Positions 20,391-31,335 of a stretch of DNA of 36,659 nucleotides are shown here, piece by piece (positions within the stretch are counted from its first letter, which is position 1; every line of letters begins with the position of its first letter). The DNA is taken from contig WHUX01000368.1 of assembly GCA_015179025.1 (NCBI GenBank), forward strand, positions 1-36,659, read 5' to 3'. Below the pieces are notes generated by a model, which had not been told where the DNA came from, made no database searches, and saw only the letters and a list, made by a program, of their open reading frames with translations. The position numbers were made by a program, and so were the translations under genes. The DNA comes from Terfezia claveryi. Its lineage: Eukaryota; Ascomycota; Pezizomycetes; Pezizales; Pezizaceae.

Positions 20391-22030
20391 ACATAGGGGG
20401 TTAGGAAGGCATTTATAGGATATAAAGGGAGTAAAAAGATTAAAAAAGTATATATAGGGTAGCTTAGGAGACAAATAAGAGACATAGGAGGCAGTAAAAT
20501 ATTAGTGTCTCTAGGAAATATTATAGGGCTATTAGGGAGTCAGAAAATTCTTAGTAAGGTACAGAATACCCTTAGAGACAAGAAGTTAGGAAAAGATATA
20601 TAAGGTGCTACAAGAGACAAAGAGAAGATATTAGAGGTAGTAAAGTATAAGTATTTTAGGGAGATACTATAGTACTATTAGGGAGCTAGAAAATTCTTGG
20701 TAAGGTGCAGAATACTTTCAGAGACAGGAAGTCAGGAAGGTATATACAAAGTATTTTAGGAGAGAGATAGGAGATGTAGGAGGCAGCAAAATATAAGTGT
20801 CTTTAAGAGATATTATAGGGCTATTAGGAAGCCAAAAATTTCTTAGTAAGGTACAGGATACCTTTAAAGACAAAAAGTCAGAAAAGAATATATAAAGTAC
20901 TATAAGAGATAGATGGGAGATATAGAAGGAAACAAAATATAAGTATCTCTAGGAGATACTATAGTACTATCAAAGAGTTAGAAAATTCTTAGTAAGATGT
21001 AGGATACCTTTAGAGACAAGAAGTTAGGAAGGTATATATAAGATACTTTAGGAGATAAATAGGAGACATAGTAGGCAGCAAAATATAAGTGTCTCTAGAA
21101 GATACTATAGGGCTATCAGAGAGCTAGAAAATTTTTGGTAAGGTATAGGATGCCTTTAGAAATAGGAAGTTAGGAAAAAATATACAGGGTGCTATAAAAG
21201 ATAGATAGGAGACAAAGGAGACAAAAAATATAAGTGTCTCTATAAGACACTATAGTACTATTAGGAAGCCAGAAAATTCTTGGTGAGGTATAAGATACTA
21301 TCAGAGATAGGAAGTCAGGAAGGTATATATAAGGTACTTTAGAAGATAGATAGAAGATATAAGAGATAGTAAAATATAAATGTCTCTAGGAGACTGTAAA
21401 GGAGCTAGAAAATTCTTGGTAAGGTACAAGATACTTTTAGAGATAGGAAGTTGAGAAGGAACATATAAAGTGCCTCAGAAAATAGATGAGAGACATAGGA
21501 GGCAGCAAAATATAAGTGTCTCTAAGAGACACTATAGTACTATCAGGGAGCCAGAAAATTCTTAGTAAAGTGCAGAATACTTTTAGAAACAGAAAGTTGG
21601 GAAGGTATATATAGGGTACCTTAGTAAACAGATAGGAAATGTAGGAGGCAGTAAAATATAAGTATCTTCAAGAGATACTATAGAGCTATTAGAGAGCCAG
21701 AAAACTTTTAATAAGGTATAGGATACCCTTAGAGACAGAAAGTCAAGAAGGGATATACAGGGTGCCTTGAGAGATAGATAGGAGACCTAAAAGGTAGCAA
21801 AATATAAGTATTTCTAAAAGACACTATAGTATTATTAAGGAGCAAGAAAATTCTTGTTGAGCTATAAGATACTTTGAGAGATTGGAAGTTAAGAGAATAC
21901 ATATAAGATACCTCAAGAGATAAGAGGTCAAATAAGTATATATAAGATGCCCTAAAAGATAAATAGAAAATTAAAATTTTAGTGAGAGGTTATAGAAGAT
22001 AGGAATAATATGAGTGTCTTCAAGAGATAC
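20390..22030. repeat. Minisatellite, about ten units of roughly 145 bp
   Basis: The landmark GAAAATTCTTGGTAAGGT with variants recurs at about 20546, 20690, 20835, 20980, 21127, 21262, 21402, 21552, 21700 and 21845, a period of 135-150 bp. Each unit also holds GGAGACATAGGAGGCAG, then AGTGTCTCTAGGAGACACTA (a near-perfect palindrome) and CTATCAGGGAGCCA. Differences between units are mostly G/A and C/T transitions. Units before 20500 and after 21900 fade. It directly follows the transposase relic and may be its subterminal or internal repeat. Confidence 0.85.
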
Positions 22031-22730
22031 AATCTGGCATTCAGATACCACTTTTTCTTGATATTATAATCTTATTTTAGACTTTTAATATAAATTGATA
22101 AGCCTTATAGACTATATTATTATCTTTTTAAAACCCTAAATACATACTTAATTCTAACTTATTTAACTGGATAATAACTATTAAATCTCTAATTTATAGG
22201 AGCTCAAATAGTATTACCTTTAATAAAATTATAATATAGTGATCTAGTTAGTAACCTTTATTTATAAGTAGATATTCTAAATATATTATCTATAGATCTA
22301 AATTATACTCTTGATATAGTTGAAGAATTTGATTACTAATAAGTTATATATGCTTACTATTCTATAAACTCTAATCTAGATGAACTTGCTATTCTAATTC
22401 TAAATTACTTACAAGTTAAACTTATAGTCCTTTTTATATAAAAAGTATATGTTATAATTATACTTTAACTTCTTATAGAGCTTAATAATTAACTTATTAT
22501 TATAGCCTATATACTTATTAAAAATTGGACCTTCTTTAAACTTTTACCTCTACTTAAGCTATTGTATATATTAAGAAGTTAAATATTCCAGAAGATTGAT
22601 TGTTTGCGAAAGGTATTACTATACTCTATCTTTTCTAATATTTAATATAATTTAGTTATACTCTAAACTCCTAGTACTACTACTAAACATATATAAAACT
22701 ATAGCTACTTGCTTGTATATAGATATAAAC
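22031..22730. other. A+T-rich relic DNA, left flank of the solo LTR
   Basis: No open frame and no recognised protein. It ends at 22730 with TAAAC, the left copy of the target-site duplication. Confidence 0.5.
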
Positions 22731-22884
22731 TGTAATGAAGAACGTTGTTTCATTGCTTATATAATTGATTATATACTTTTGTATTTCCTATATTACTACT
22801 ATGTTATGTAACTAAGCTCTCGGTTGAAGGACTAGCCTTCTACCACCTCCTATTGCTTTATAAGTGTCCATAGCACACGGAATT

Positions 22885-22906
22885 TGCCATGGGAAGTTCC
22901 ATGGCA
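22885..22906. repeat. Perfect inverted repeat in the solo LTR
   Basis: TGCCATGG (22885-22892) and CCATGGCA (22899-22906) flank a 6-nt spacer, upstream of the 41-bp repeats. Confidence 0.8.
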
Positions 22907-22927
22907 CTTGCCATATGAAGACACCCT

Positions 22928-23070
22928 CATTATGGCCGCGTGACCTCTGTTTAAGGCATATGACTCATTACTATGGCCACATGACTATTGTTTAAGGCGT
23001 GTGACTCATTACTATGGCCACATGACCATTGTTTAAGACGTGTGACTCATTACTATGGCCACATGACCCC
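22928..23070 (+). promoter_or_regulatory. 41-bp tandem repeats with three TGACTCA (Gcn4/CpcA-type) sites in the LTR
   Basis: Units start at 22928 (38 bp), 22966, 23007 and 23048 (partial). Each carries TATGGCCACATGAC and ends GTGTGACTCAT or the like. TGACTCA, the Gcn4/AP-1 consensus, falls at 22961-22967, 23002-23008 and 23043-23049, exactly 41 bp apart and about 100 bp before the TATA box. This is the layout of an upstream activating array. Binding by the cross-pathway control factor is inferred from the consensus. Confidence 0.7.
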
Positions 23071-23147
23071 CTTTGTACAGTGCACCACCTTCTGGTGTGC
23101 CACCCTTTATTTGTATTTATTTCCTTAGTCATCAGATCTCAGACGAG

Positions 23148-23156
23148 TATAAATAG
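23148..23156 (+). promoter_or_regulatory. TATA box of the solo LTR
   Basis: TATAAATAG in an otherwise mixed-composition stretch, downstream of the TGACTCA array and followed by AGAAAGACAAGAAGCAAG-type leader sequence. Confidence 0.65.
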
Positions 23157-23442
23157 GCCACTGGATTCCTTCTGGAATCCACAGAAAGACAAGAAGCAAG
23201 TACTCAGAGCAAGCAAGCCTATATTCCGATCAGATCAAGATCATATAGCTTAGATAGCACAAATCATATAAGATAGATTATACCAGTTAATTACTATTCC
23301 CTTCAGGAACGTCCCACATAGTAATCTCCCTACCCTTCTGAGGTCTTACCTCAGTAGAACCGAAATACACAAACGTCCGTGCCTACGGATATAGATTGTA
23401 TAAACGGTACCGAATGAATACTGTCTAGTACCATTCATTACA

Positions 23443-24995
23443 TAAACTTATTACTATTATTATTTCTTTTTCTATGCTTATACTAATAATTTTTGAATTT
23501 TAATGGTTTTATAACTTTATAAAGGTTTTCTATTAAAAGTCAAAAGTTTACTTAATATAAATAGAAGTAGATAAAAATAACTTCTTTTAAGTAGTATTTG
23601 ATAATATCCTCTAAAATATTATTACTTATATAGTATGATATTTTACTTTTATCTATAAGATATTATTTATATTGATACTCTAAAAAGCTTTTAGGATATT
23701 TATTAGAAAGTTATAATAGTAGTTAGCTAATAAATTAGATCTAGGCTTATCTTTGAGAATTTTCTTACTAGCTAGATTGTAGAAGTTATTAAGATATTAT
23801 TAAATTTAAACTTTTTTAGTAGAAAAAAGTATATTGATAACTTAGTATTAGAATTAATATATAAGTTTTTTTTAATTTTAGGTAAATAAATAGGGCACCT
23901 CAATATAGTTTAGTTTATATAGAAGGACCTAGTAAATTTTATATATTTTTTAAAAAGATTTTTTCTTATTTAACTACTACTAATATAACTATTAAATAAT
24001 AAGAAAGTATTAAAAGTAATAGAACTAGTAGGAATATTAAAGAAATTTAGTAGAATCTAGATAGTAAAAATGAGTATACTTATAATAAAAAGAAGAAAGT
24101 AGAAATAAAGTAAGAAAAGATTAAATAATGAGATAGAAAAATATCTTAGAAAATATAAAAAGAGAAGTAAGGAAGTAATAAGTAGTAAAATTATAGCTAT
24201 TATAGAATAGTAAGTATTCTAGATATTTTATAAGTAATAGACTATTAAAGATAGATAGTATAAGAAATAAAAAGTAGTTAGTATTAAAGAATAATAATAG
24301 TAATTACTTAAAGTTAATATTATAATAATATTAGGAAATAGAAAAATTATAGTAGTAAATTTTTGGAAGTTAAACATATAGTATATAAGTAATATAGTAT
24401 TATAGAAGTAATAAGTATTAGTATAGTCTATTAGAGTACTTTAGGCTAGAAAAAATAATAGTAGACTATTATAGAAAGTAGGTATTAAAGTAATAATAGC
24501 TATAAAATATTAAAAGTAGAATAAATATTAGTAAAGTCTATTAAAGTACTTTAAAGTTAAAAAAAAAATCATAATATTATAATAAAAATAGTAGTTTTCT
24601 TATTTATTAAATTAGATTTTTACTAAATTGAAAAATATATAATAGTAGTTATTCTAATATTTTTAGCTAGTTTTTAGCTAGTTTTTAGCTATAGGGTACT
24701 TGCTTTAATATTAGCTAATATTAGAATAATATTTTGTACTTTTTTAAGAGAAGTATATATATTTAGTTTTTAGGAGATACTATATATATATTTATAAAAT
24801 AGTAAAAGCTTTTTATATAGCCTTTTAATATATTTATACTTTTTTGAAGTTCTTATTTTTTTTTACTATCATAAGTTGTACTTTACTTATTTGAAGCTCT
24901 TAATTATCTAGTTATATAGTATATATTTATACTACTAGAAGTAAAAGTACCTTAATATTTTTAGTCTTATCAACTAGATAGCCTAAAGATTTAGA
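23443..24995. other. A+T-rich relic DNA, right flank of the solo LTR
   Basis: No surviving frame. It holds a pair of direct repeats about 110 bp apart (TATTAGTATAGTCTATTAGA near 24417 and a variant near 24527) and a TTTTTAGCTAG triple near 24655-24690. Purine-rich wording on the plus strand around 24030-24350 suggests a former charged coding region. Confidence 0.45.
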
Positions 24996-25248
24996 TATAT
25001 TAGTAAGAAAAAAGTAGTATTAGGATACTAGATAGTGTCTCTAAAAGATAGGATTGTCTTTTAATATCTTTTATATCTTTTATGTCTCTTAAGTATCTCC
25101 TAAGTATCTCCTATAGGTCTTCTAGTATATCTTGATATCTTTAGGAGATACTGAGAGACATTCTGCCAATCATAGAGATACACTTTATCTCTAGTAGTAT
25201 TACTATGTCTAGAGATACTAGAGACAAACTATATTCTTTTCTGATATA
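24996..25248 (+). mobile_element. MITE copy 2
   Basis: About 253 bp from TATATTAGTAAGAAAAAAGT to TTCTTTTCTGATATA, colinear with the copy at 36231-36469 and inverted relative to 14784-15034. Most differences from the 36-kb copy are G-to-A or C-to-T. No coding capacity. Confidence 0.72.
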
Positions 25249-26014
25249 TAGTAATATAATAGTATTAAAAATATAGTTAGGTTGAAATATATAAACTTAT
25301 AAATAAAGCTTATACTAGATTATATATACTTATATTAATATAATTACTTATATATATTTATATAAAAGGATATAAAGGTATACTTATATTAAGAAGCTTT
25401 TATTAGAATACTTGTACTAAAAAGCTTATACTAGAATACTCATATTTAAGCTTTTATTAGAGAGCTAATATTGAAAACTTTATATAAGTTTATATTAAAG
25501 ATACTTATATTAAAATCCTTGCTTATATATATTCTTACTAAAATACTTACTTATATAAAAGAAAGCTTATATAAGAAAAAGCTTGTAGAAGAAAACTTAT
25601 ATATATTTATACTAAGAAGCTAATATAAGCTCATATAAGCTTGAATAAAAAGAGGCTATTATTAGAGATACTTATATATACTTATACTAGAAGCTTTTAT
25701 AGAGAAAAGTTTATATAAAATATATATAAAATAGTTATATAGAAATATATTAATATTAACCTATAATAGAAAATAGTAGTAGCTCTATAAAGTTTTACTA
25801 TATCTTAAATAATAATAGTCATTATTTAAAAGATTAAGAATTTAGAAGTATTTAAGAAAATTATAGCTTTAATAAGTTTTATGATATTTTAGTTAGATAA
25901 AGTATTTATAAAAGAAAAGATTTAGAAGAGAATTACTAACTATAAAGAAAATTATAACTATAATAAGTCTTGTAGTACCATATTTAAATAAAGTATTTAT
26001 AAGAAAAAGAATTT
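25249..26014. repeat. A+T-rich DNA with an irregular CTTATATTAGAAG-type repeat
   Basis: From about 25280 to 25740 short phrases such as AAGCTTATACTAGAATACTT and CTTATATTAAAATAC recur at irregular spacing, like a mutated microsatellite. From 25740 to 26014 there is no pattern. No gene. Confidence 0.5.
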
Positions 26015-26411
26015 AAATTTTTACCAAATTATTTTCCTTAAGTTCAGGGTAATAATCAGGAATTCAGGGTAATGCCAAGACTTCAGGGTAACAGCTAATA
26101 GCTAGTATTATATATACATATAGCTAGTATATTGATCTGGGTATAACTATTGAACCATTAATCGGATACTTATGAAACTTAAATCGTAGCTCCCTTAAGG
26201 GTCTATGAACGTTCCATAAAGGTCTTAACCATCTGGGATGATTGTAAACTACTCCGAGGTTCATACCCGTTTCATCTACTTAACTCTTATAGAGAAGTAT
26301 TAGAAACATTTGTTCCATACTGCTAAGAGTGTACCTAAAGTCTATATAGATCTTAGGGTCGTTCTATAAGGCCCAGGTCCCTTTGGTAGGGCTGGATTTC
26401 ATACCATGACA
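26015..26411 (-). repeat. Partial LTR copy (chromodomain gypsy 2 family)
   Basis: It begins TGTCATGGTATGAAATCC on the minus strand at 26411 and matches the first roughly 390 bp of the LTR at 27547. Homology ends at about 26015, inside an A+T-rich tract. Its first base directly follows the last base of the neighbouring LTR-homologous segment (26412), so two copies lie head to tail with no spacer. Confidence 0.75.
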
Positions 26412-27547
26412 CTTATGATAAAAATATATTATAAACGTAGGCCTACCTGTCATCTTGGAATTTCTTCCTAAGTATTATGCTATCTACACCTTTATTAATG
26501 CAGTTGCTATCTGCACTTATTATCACAAGTTACTAACCTGAACGTAGAGATTATTTCCATACCTGCATGTTATATGTACTTCACTTATAGCTCACTTATC
26601 TCATTAAAGAACACTTAGTCGAAACAACTACATTCAATCTCAGATGCATTACCAATCCTCGATACTATCGAATTGCTATCTGACAATATCCATAGGCATC
26701 TAATTGTATTTCCAACAATATTCATTTAATAGTGTCTAGTATCTATTGAAAATAATTTTCAGTTGTACATAACTCTATGAATAGAGAACCGTAGGTCACA
26801 AGTAGATTACCATTGGAAAGGTATCAATGCATAGAAGATTATAGAATCTTAGTTTATCTCGATACCTAAATTATTCAAAGAGTTATTACTAATAATAAGT
26901 ATACCTCCTTGTAGACCTATATGACTATATTAAAAGTCTTATATCTCCATGGGTTTAACTTTGATCATAAAAAGGATTACAGAAATGGAATCAAAACGAA
27001 GAGTAGGCCTAGATAGAACATTGAAACATTTAATTTAGAGAACTTTATGTTTTGGCCCTACCTTTAGCCTCTGTTTAGGTGTACTCCCTTATAGTGTCAC
27101 CGGACGCACTTTGGTCTAAAGTGCGCCCTCATGGCTTCATTTTTTTATTTATTTTTACCGAATTATTTTCCTGCAGTTCAGGGTAATAATTAAATATTCA
27201 GGGTAACGCCAAGACTTCAGGGTAATAGCTAATATAGCTGGCATATATATGCATATAGTCAGCATTTTAATCTGAGTATAACTATTGAACCATTAATCGG
27301 ATTCTTATGAAACTTGAACCGTAGCTCCCTCAAGGGTCGATAGACGTTCCATAAGGGTCTTAACCATCCAGGATGATTATAAACTAATTCGAGGTTCATA
27401 CCCGTTTCATATACTTAACTCTTATAGATAAGTATTAGAAACGTTTGCACCACACTGCTAAGAGTGTACCCAGAGTTCATATAGGTTCTAGGGTCGTTCT
27501 ATAAGGGCCCAAGTACCTTTGGTAGGGCTGGATGTCACCCCGTGACA
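26412..27547 (-). repeat. 3' LTR of gypsy 2 (about 1.1 kb)
   Basis: On the minus strand it begins TGTCACGGGGTGACATCC at 27547, right after a polypurine tract. It is homologous along its length to 34097-35202. The shared homology ends at CTTATGATAAAAATAT (26412 and 34097). Its first 15 bases form a TGTCAC-GGG-GTGACA inverted repeat. Alternatively only the first 390 bp (27547-27160) are LTR and the rest is element leader, because only that part recurs at 26015-26411. No CA end is obvious for either limit. Confidence 0.7.
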
Positions 27548-27550
27548 GTG

Positions 27551-27561
27551 CCTCCCCCCTT
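27551..27561 (-). other. Polypurine tract of gypsy 2
   Basis: On the minus strand AAGGGGGGAGG, followed by CAC and the LTR start TGTCACGG. This is the plus-strand primer site used in LTR retrotransposition and it fixes the element's orientation and its 3' LTR boundary. Confidence 0.8.
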
Positions 27562-27791
27562 AAGGTTCTTGTCCGCAAGAACCTAATTGATCATGCAATC
27601 AGAATCATTATTGCTACTAACAACAATGGATGGGGCTTGAGGACCAGTCCTCATATACAACAGCCAAAACATAGCTGCGTATGTCTCATTGCACCCCTGG
27701 GACAATATAGCATAAGAAGTACAGGTAAAACAAAAACGTAAAGATAATTCAAAAAACCTAATGCCTGATAATAGGAAAAAAAGAAAAATCC

Positions 27792-28346
27792 TCACAAGAT
27801 AACATTAGGGTCCCGAGGCTTACAAGGATTATCCAGATGGAATTTTCGAATTAAATCGGCTGCTCCATCCTTCAGGTTCTCGTATGGTTCCCATGTGTCG
27901 TCATCAGGACCGTAACCCTTCCAAGAGACTAAATACATAACCCGTCCCTTCCTGAGCTCACTTGTCCTAACCTTTTCCACCTGGTATTCCGATTCTTCGA
28001 GGTCGACTGGAGAGGGTGTTGGTGAGCGTCTGCCGGCAATCGTGTTAAGGTGGTAGGGTTCCAACAGACTAATATGAAAAACTGGGTGAGTTTTGCCTGT
28101 ACTTGGGGGAAGTTCTAACTCATAGGCATAAGTGCCAATAAGCCGTTTAATTCTAAACTTCCCTCGTAACTTGTAGTCAAGCTTCTTGGTCGGACGCCTT
28201 GTTTTGATGTTCTTTGCGTTGACCATAACCCAATCTCCCACTTTGAATGTCGGTTCCTTCTCTGCTACCTTGAGATTGTAGTATTTGGACATCCGGTCCT
28301 GCGCTGCCTTCATGTTCTCCCTCATAGCCTCTCTCATTGCGTCCAA
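27792..28346 (-). pseudogene. Integrase C-terminus with chromodomain (gypsy 2)
   Basis: A 184-codon open piece. It opens with the integrase C-terminal stretch (RMSKYYNLKV, FKVGDWVMVNAKNIKT, KLDYKLRGKFRIKRLIGTYA, HPVFHISLLEPYH), the GPY/F-like module. It closes with a chromodomain at about residues 120-175: EYQVEKVRTSELRKGRVMYL, VSWKGYGPDDDTWEPYENL, then LIRKFH. The aromatic cage positions (Y, W, and Y of EPYENL) are present. In chromoviruses this domain binds methylated histone H3 and steers insertion to heterochromatin. Upstream the frame is lost near 28350-28520. Stop at 27792. Confidence 0.9.
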
Positions 28347-28526
28347 GGTTTCGACTGTCTTGACTGCCTCAGGCTTGTTCGATTCAGTTGAGGCTTCAGT
28401 TGGGTTCTGGAAATTGTTTTCCGGGTGTTGAGCATATGCAGCGAAGAATGGTGTGAGTTTTGAACTAGAGTGGACAGTGTTATTATAACAAATCTCGGCA
28501 AATGGTAATAACTCTACCCAGTCATC

Positions 28527-29092
28527 CTAATCCCGACAGCAATACGTCCGTAGATAATGCTCAAGGGTCTGGTTGACTCGTTCGCTTTGACCATCAGTCT
28601 GGAGGTAATATGCCGAGGACTTATCCAACTCAACTCCTAATAACGCATTACCTCCATCCAAAACGAACTTGTAAACACCGAATCCAATCCGAAACAACCT
28701 CTTTGGTAATCCATGCAGCCTCCAAACCTCCTTGACAAATATCCCAGCCAACTCTTTTGCCTTCCGGTTCTTTAAGGGAATGAAATGTGACATCTTAGTA
28801 AACCTATCAACAATAACCAGATCTGATTATACCCTTTACTGGTGGTAAATCAGTGATGAAATCCATCGAAATATGTTCCACGGCCTATAGGGGATTGGAA
28901 GAGGTACGAGCTTGCATATTTCTTGTGTCTTGCTGTCTTGTTTCTTTGGCAAGCATCACATGTGCGAACGTAGTTTCGTACCCAGTCTTCCATATTAGGC
29001 CAGTAGTAATTTCGTTTCATGAGCTCGAGGGTTTTGTCATGTCCGAAATGACCTGCAACTTTAGCATCATGACACTGGAAAGCCACTTTCAA
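28527..29092 (-). pseudogene. Integrase zinc-binding and core domains (gypsy 2), broken
   Basis: At 29092-28850 the H2C2 module reads HDAKVAGHFGHDKTLELMKR, NYYWPNM, VRTCDACQRNK. At 28793-28527 the core gives MSHFIPLKNRKAKELAGIFV, KEVWRLHGLP, then a stretch (FRIGFGVYKFVLDGG) where the expected D-R/S-D-x-x-F-T block should be, and YLQTDGQSERVNQTLEHYLR. The Glu of the triad is there. The middle Asp region is out of frame or mutated, and the first-Asp region near 28800-28850 is split. Inactive. Confidence 0.85.
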
Positions 29093-29316
29093 CTTAAGGG
29101 ATTGTTGTCAGGTATATATAGGCGACGTTCATAGGTTACCATGTCATCTTCTAAACCATAATGATCGAGTCCAGATACTCCTTGCCAAACTTCAACGCTT
29201 CCGAATCCCTAACCACTTGTCATCCTTGAGGCCAGCCTCTTGGATCTCTTTTGACCAACTTGATTCTTCTGTTTGTGAGGCCTTCACTGCCATAATGGCG
29301 CGTTACTAGACTCTCC

Positions 29317-29643
29317 TCACTTGTTCCAGTTGGAATTGACCAGGCTTGAACATCCGAATCGTGTGGTCCTGCTTCTCTCCCCCTCCTTTGAGGTCAGGAT
29401 CAACCTGACGAGAAAGGCATCTGCTTTGCCATTTTTATCACCTGGGCGGTAGATGATTCTAAAATTAAACTGGCTTAGTATTTCCGCCCATCTGGCCTGC
29501 CTTCGATTGAGTATCTTAGTGGAATTAAAGTACTCAAGGTTCTTGTGATCCGTATACACAATTATCTCCTCCGGGGCACCCATGAGAAAATGTCTCCATT
29601 CCTGAAACAATTGACAATTACGACCATCTCTTGTCATGGACAT
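29317..29643 (-). pseudogene. RNase H domain (gypsy 2), N-terminally broken
   Basis: Reads [40 protein letters not shown] then [19 protein letters not shown], the C-terminal two thirds of the Ty3/gypsy RNase H. The end has ADAF where the family has ADALSR. The N-terminal acidic residues fall in another frame between 29643 and 29760, where IETD is followed by a stop. Confidence 0.85.
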
Positions 29644-29744
29644 CGTAATTAAGTTCTGCTGGGATAAAGCGTTTCGAATAGTACGCTACTGGGTGCCAAC
29701 GACCATCTGGTTCTTTTTGGGATAGAATACCAGCTTTTGCTAGA

Positions 29745-30620
29745 TCAGACGTCTGTCTCGATCATTTTTGGTCGTTCTGGGTGATAATGGCATAGTATTG
29801 GAGCGGTGGTGAACCTATATTTCAACTCATCGAAGGCCTGTTGACACTGCTGTGTCCAGTTCCAAGGAACTCCATTATGCGTTAGTGTCTGAATCGGCAA
29901 AGCCAAACTACTAAAGCCTTGAATAAACCGGCGATAGAAATTAGCAAACCTAATAAACCTCTGCACTTCTTTGACGTTCCGAGGAGCCTGCCAGGCGAGG
30001 ATGTCCTCGACTTTCTTCTGCCCCATTTGTATCCCCTTTGTACCTACTTTAAATCCCACGAATTCGACTTCTGGGACATGGAAGATACACTTGTCTATGT
30101 TGACAAAAGGTTATTCTCCGTTAGTTTCTGCAGCACCCAACGGACGAGCTCGACATGTTCTTCCTCTGTTTGGGTATAAATGAGGATATCATCAATATAT
30201 ACAACTATTCCTCGGTCAATTCGTTCGATAGAATATTGTTAACATGTCGCTGGAAAACAGATGGCGTTAGTTAGCCCAAAAGGCATAACTGTATATTCGT
30301 ATAAGCCATATCTTGTCTTGAATGCTGTTTTCCACTCGTCTCCGGCTGCTATTCTGAGTAGGTTAAACCCGAGTTTGAGATCGAGTTTGGAGAAAACCTG
30401 TGAAGTACCAACTTGTTCCATTAGGGTAGTCATAAGTGGTAGGGGATACTTGTCTTTTTTGGTTATGGCATTGAGCCCTCTATAGTCTACGACTATTCTG
30501 AGCTTGCCATTTGGCTGTTTGGCGAAGAATATAGGAGCGCCAGCACTGCTTTTGCTCGGTCTTATCTTGCCGGTTCGGAGCATCTCATCTAGGTATTCTT
30601 TGAGAAGCTCCAGTTCATCA
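29745..30620 (-). pseudogene. Reverse transcriptase (gypsy 2), frameshifted
   Basis: Blocks in family order: LRTGKIRPSKSSAGAPIFFA (30583 on), [66 protein letters not shown] ending in a stop near 30239; then VVYIDDILIYTQTEEEHVEL (about 30213-30154) with an intact YIDD. After another frame change come GFKVGTKGIQMGQKKVEDIL, RFIRFANFYRRFIQGFSSLA and FDELKYRFTTAPIL (30059-29745). At least two frame changes; unambiguous as Ty3/gypsy RT. Confidence 0.9.
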
Positions 30621-30910
30621 GGGGAGAGGGGTATAGTTTTCCTGAAGGGGACTCTTTCCTTCTTCTAACTCAATTGTCATGTCTTGTGGACCGTGCGTGG
30701 AAGGGCGGATTGCAACTCCTTTCCAAAGATTTTTACAAAATCCCTGTACTGTGTTGGCAATCGATCAGCAAGTTCATGGATATTTTCAGTCGCTTTATTT
30801 TCATAACCTTGCGAACGTCTCCATTAGCGAACTTCTGATAATCCCATTCCCCTATTTCAATTAATCCGACATATTGAGTCTCTGCAAGTACTTCGTCAAA
30901 GTCAGCGAAA

Positions 30911-31290
30911 TCAGTAACCTCCTCGATTTCCAACGCTCTTTTTAGCTCGAGTCCATAAGGAGTGGTGACCGTAGCTTATCACAATTGGCTTTAATCCAAT
31001 CCATCCCAAAATGAGTGGAAGACCTGGTTCGAGGCACGCAACCTCAGTTACCAGGTCAAGAGTTTTGTTTCGTCCCGATCTTGCATCTGGGACCTCCATC
31101 TGCAGGTTCTGAACCTGCACTGTGCCAGACCTCTTAAGAATCGAGCCGTCGGCGCTCTCTAATCTCAGTCTTTTCTCCCTCTTAACCAAGGCAGCATCAT
31201 CTGTTCAACGAAAGAAGAATCAAAAATCGTGGCTTCTGCACAGTATCAACCAAAGCATTAATGGAAATTTCGTTTTATTTCCTCCGTACA
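30911..31290 (-). pseudogene. Retropepsin-type protease (gypsy 2), frameshifted at the active site
   Basis: Around 31270-31190 the minus strand gives INALVDT in one frame and EATIFDSSFVEQMM in another, so the D-T-G active site is split by a frame change right after the Thr. From 31189 it continues VKREKRLRLESADGSILKR, LDLVTEVACLEPGLPLILGW (the ILG block) to a stop near 30911. It is followed leftwards by the RT linker (30933-30733). Confidence 0.7.
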
Positions 31291-31335
31291 TCCAAGATAA
31301 CTTAACAGAGATAAGAAATTTCAGTCCTTCACGCT

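Larger units (their letters stand above)
22731..23442 (+). mobile_element. Solo LTR, 712 bp, with 5-bp target-site duplication
   Basis: It starts TGTAATGAAG (22731) and ends CATTCATTACA (23442). TGTAATGAA and TTCATTACA are perfect 9-bp terminal inverted repeats of the TG...CA type. Identical 5-bp flanks TAAAC lie at 22726-22730 and 23443-23447. No gag or pol is adjacent, so this is an LTR-LTR recombination product. A TATAAATAG box at 23148-23156 gives plus-strand orientation. It is far less A+T-rich than its surroundings, hence a later insertion into already decayed DNA. The superfamily is not certain; length and style fit Ty1/copia or gypsy. Confidence 0.9.

Noticed and set aside
20390..22030. 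CRISPR-like array
   Set aside because: Units are about 145 bp and tandem, with no unique spacers, and the genome is fungal.
23029..23253. 74-codon plus-strand frame in the solo LTR
   Set aside because: It overlaps the 41-bp repeats, TATA box and leader of the LTR and has no protein-like motif.
14784..25248. The two inverted MITE copies as terminal inverted repeats of one 10-kb Plavaka transposon
   Set aside because: The third copy (36231-36469) is a complete stand-alone insertion with its own ends and TA flanks, so the copies are independent miniature elements.
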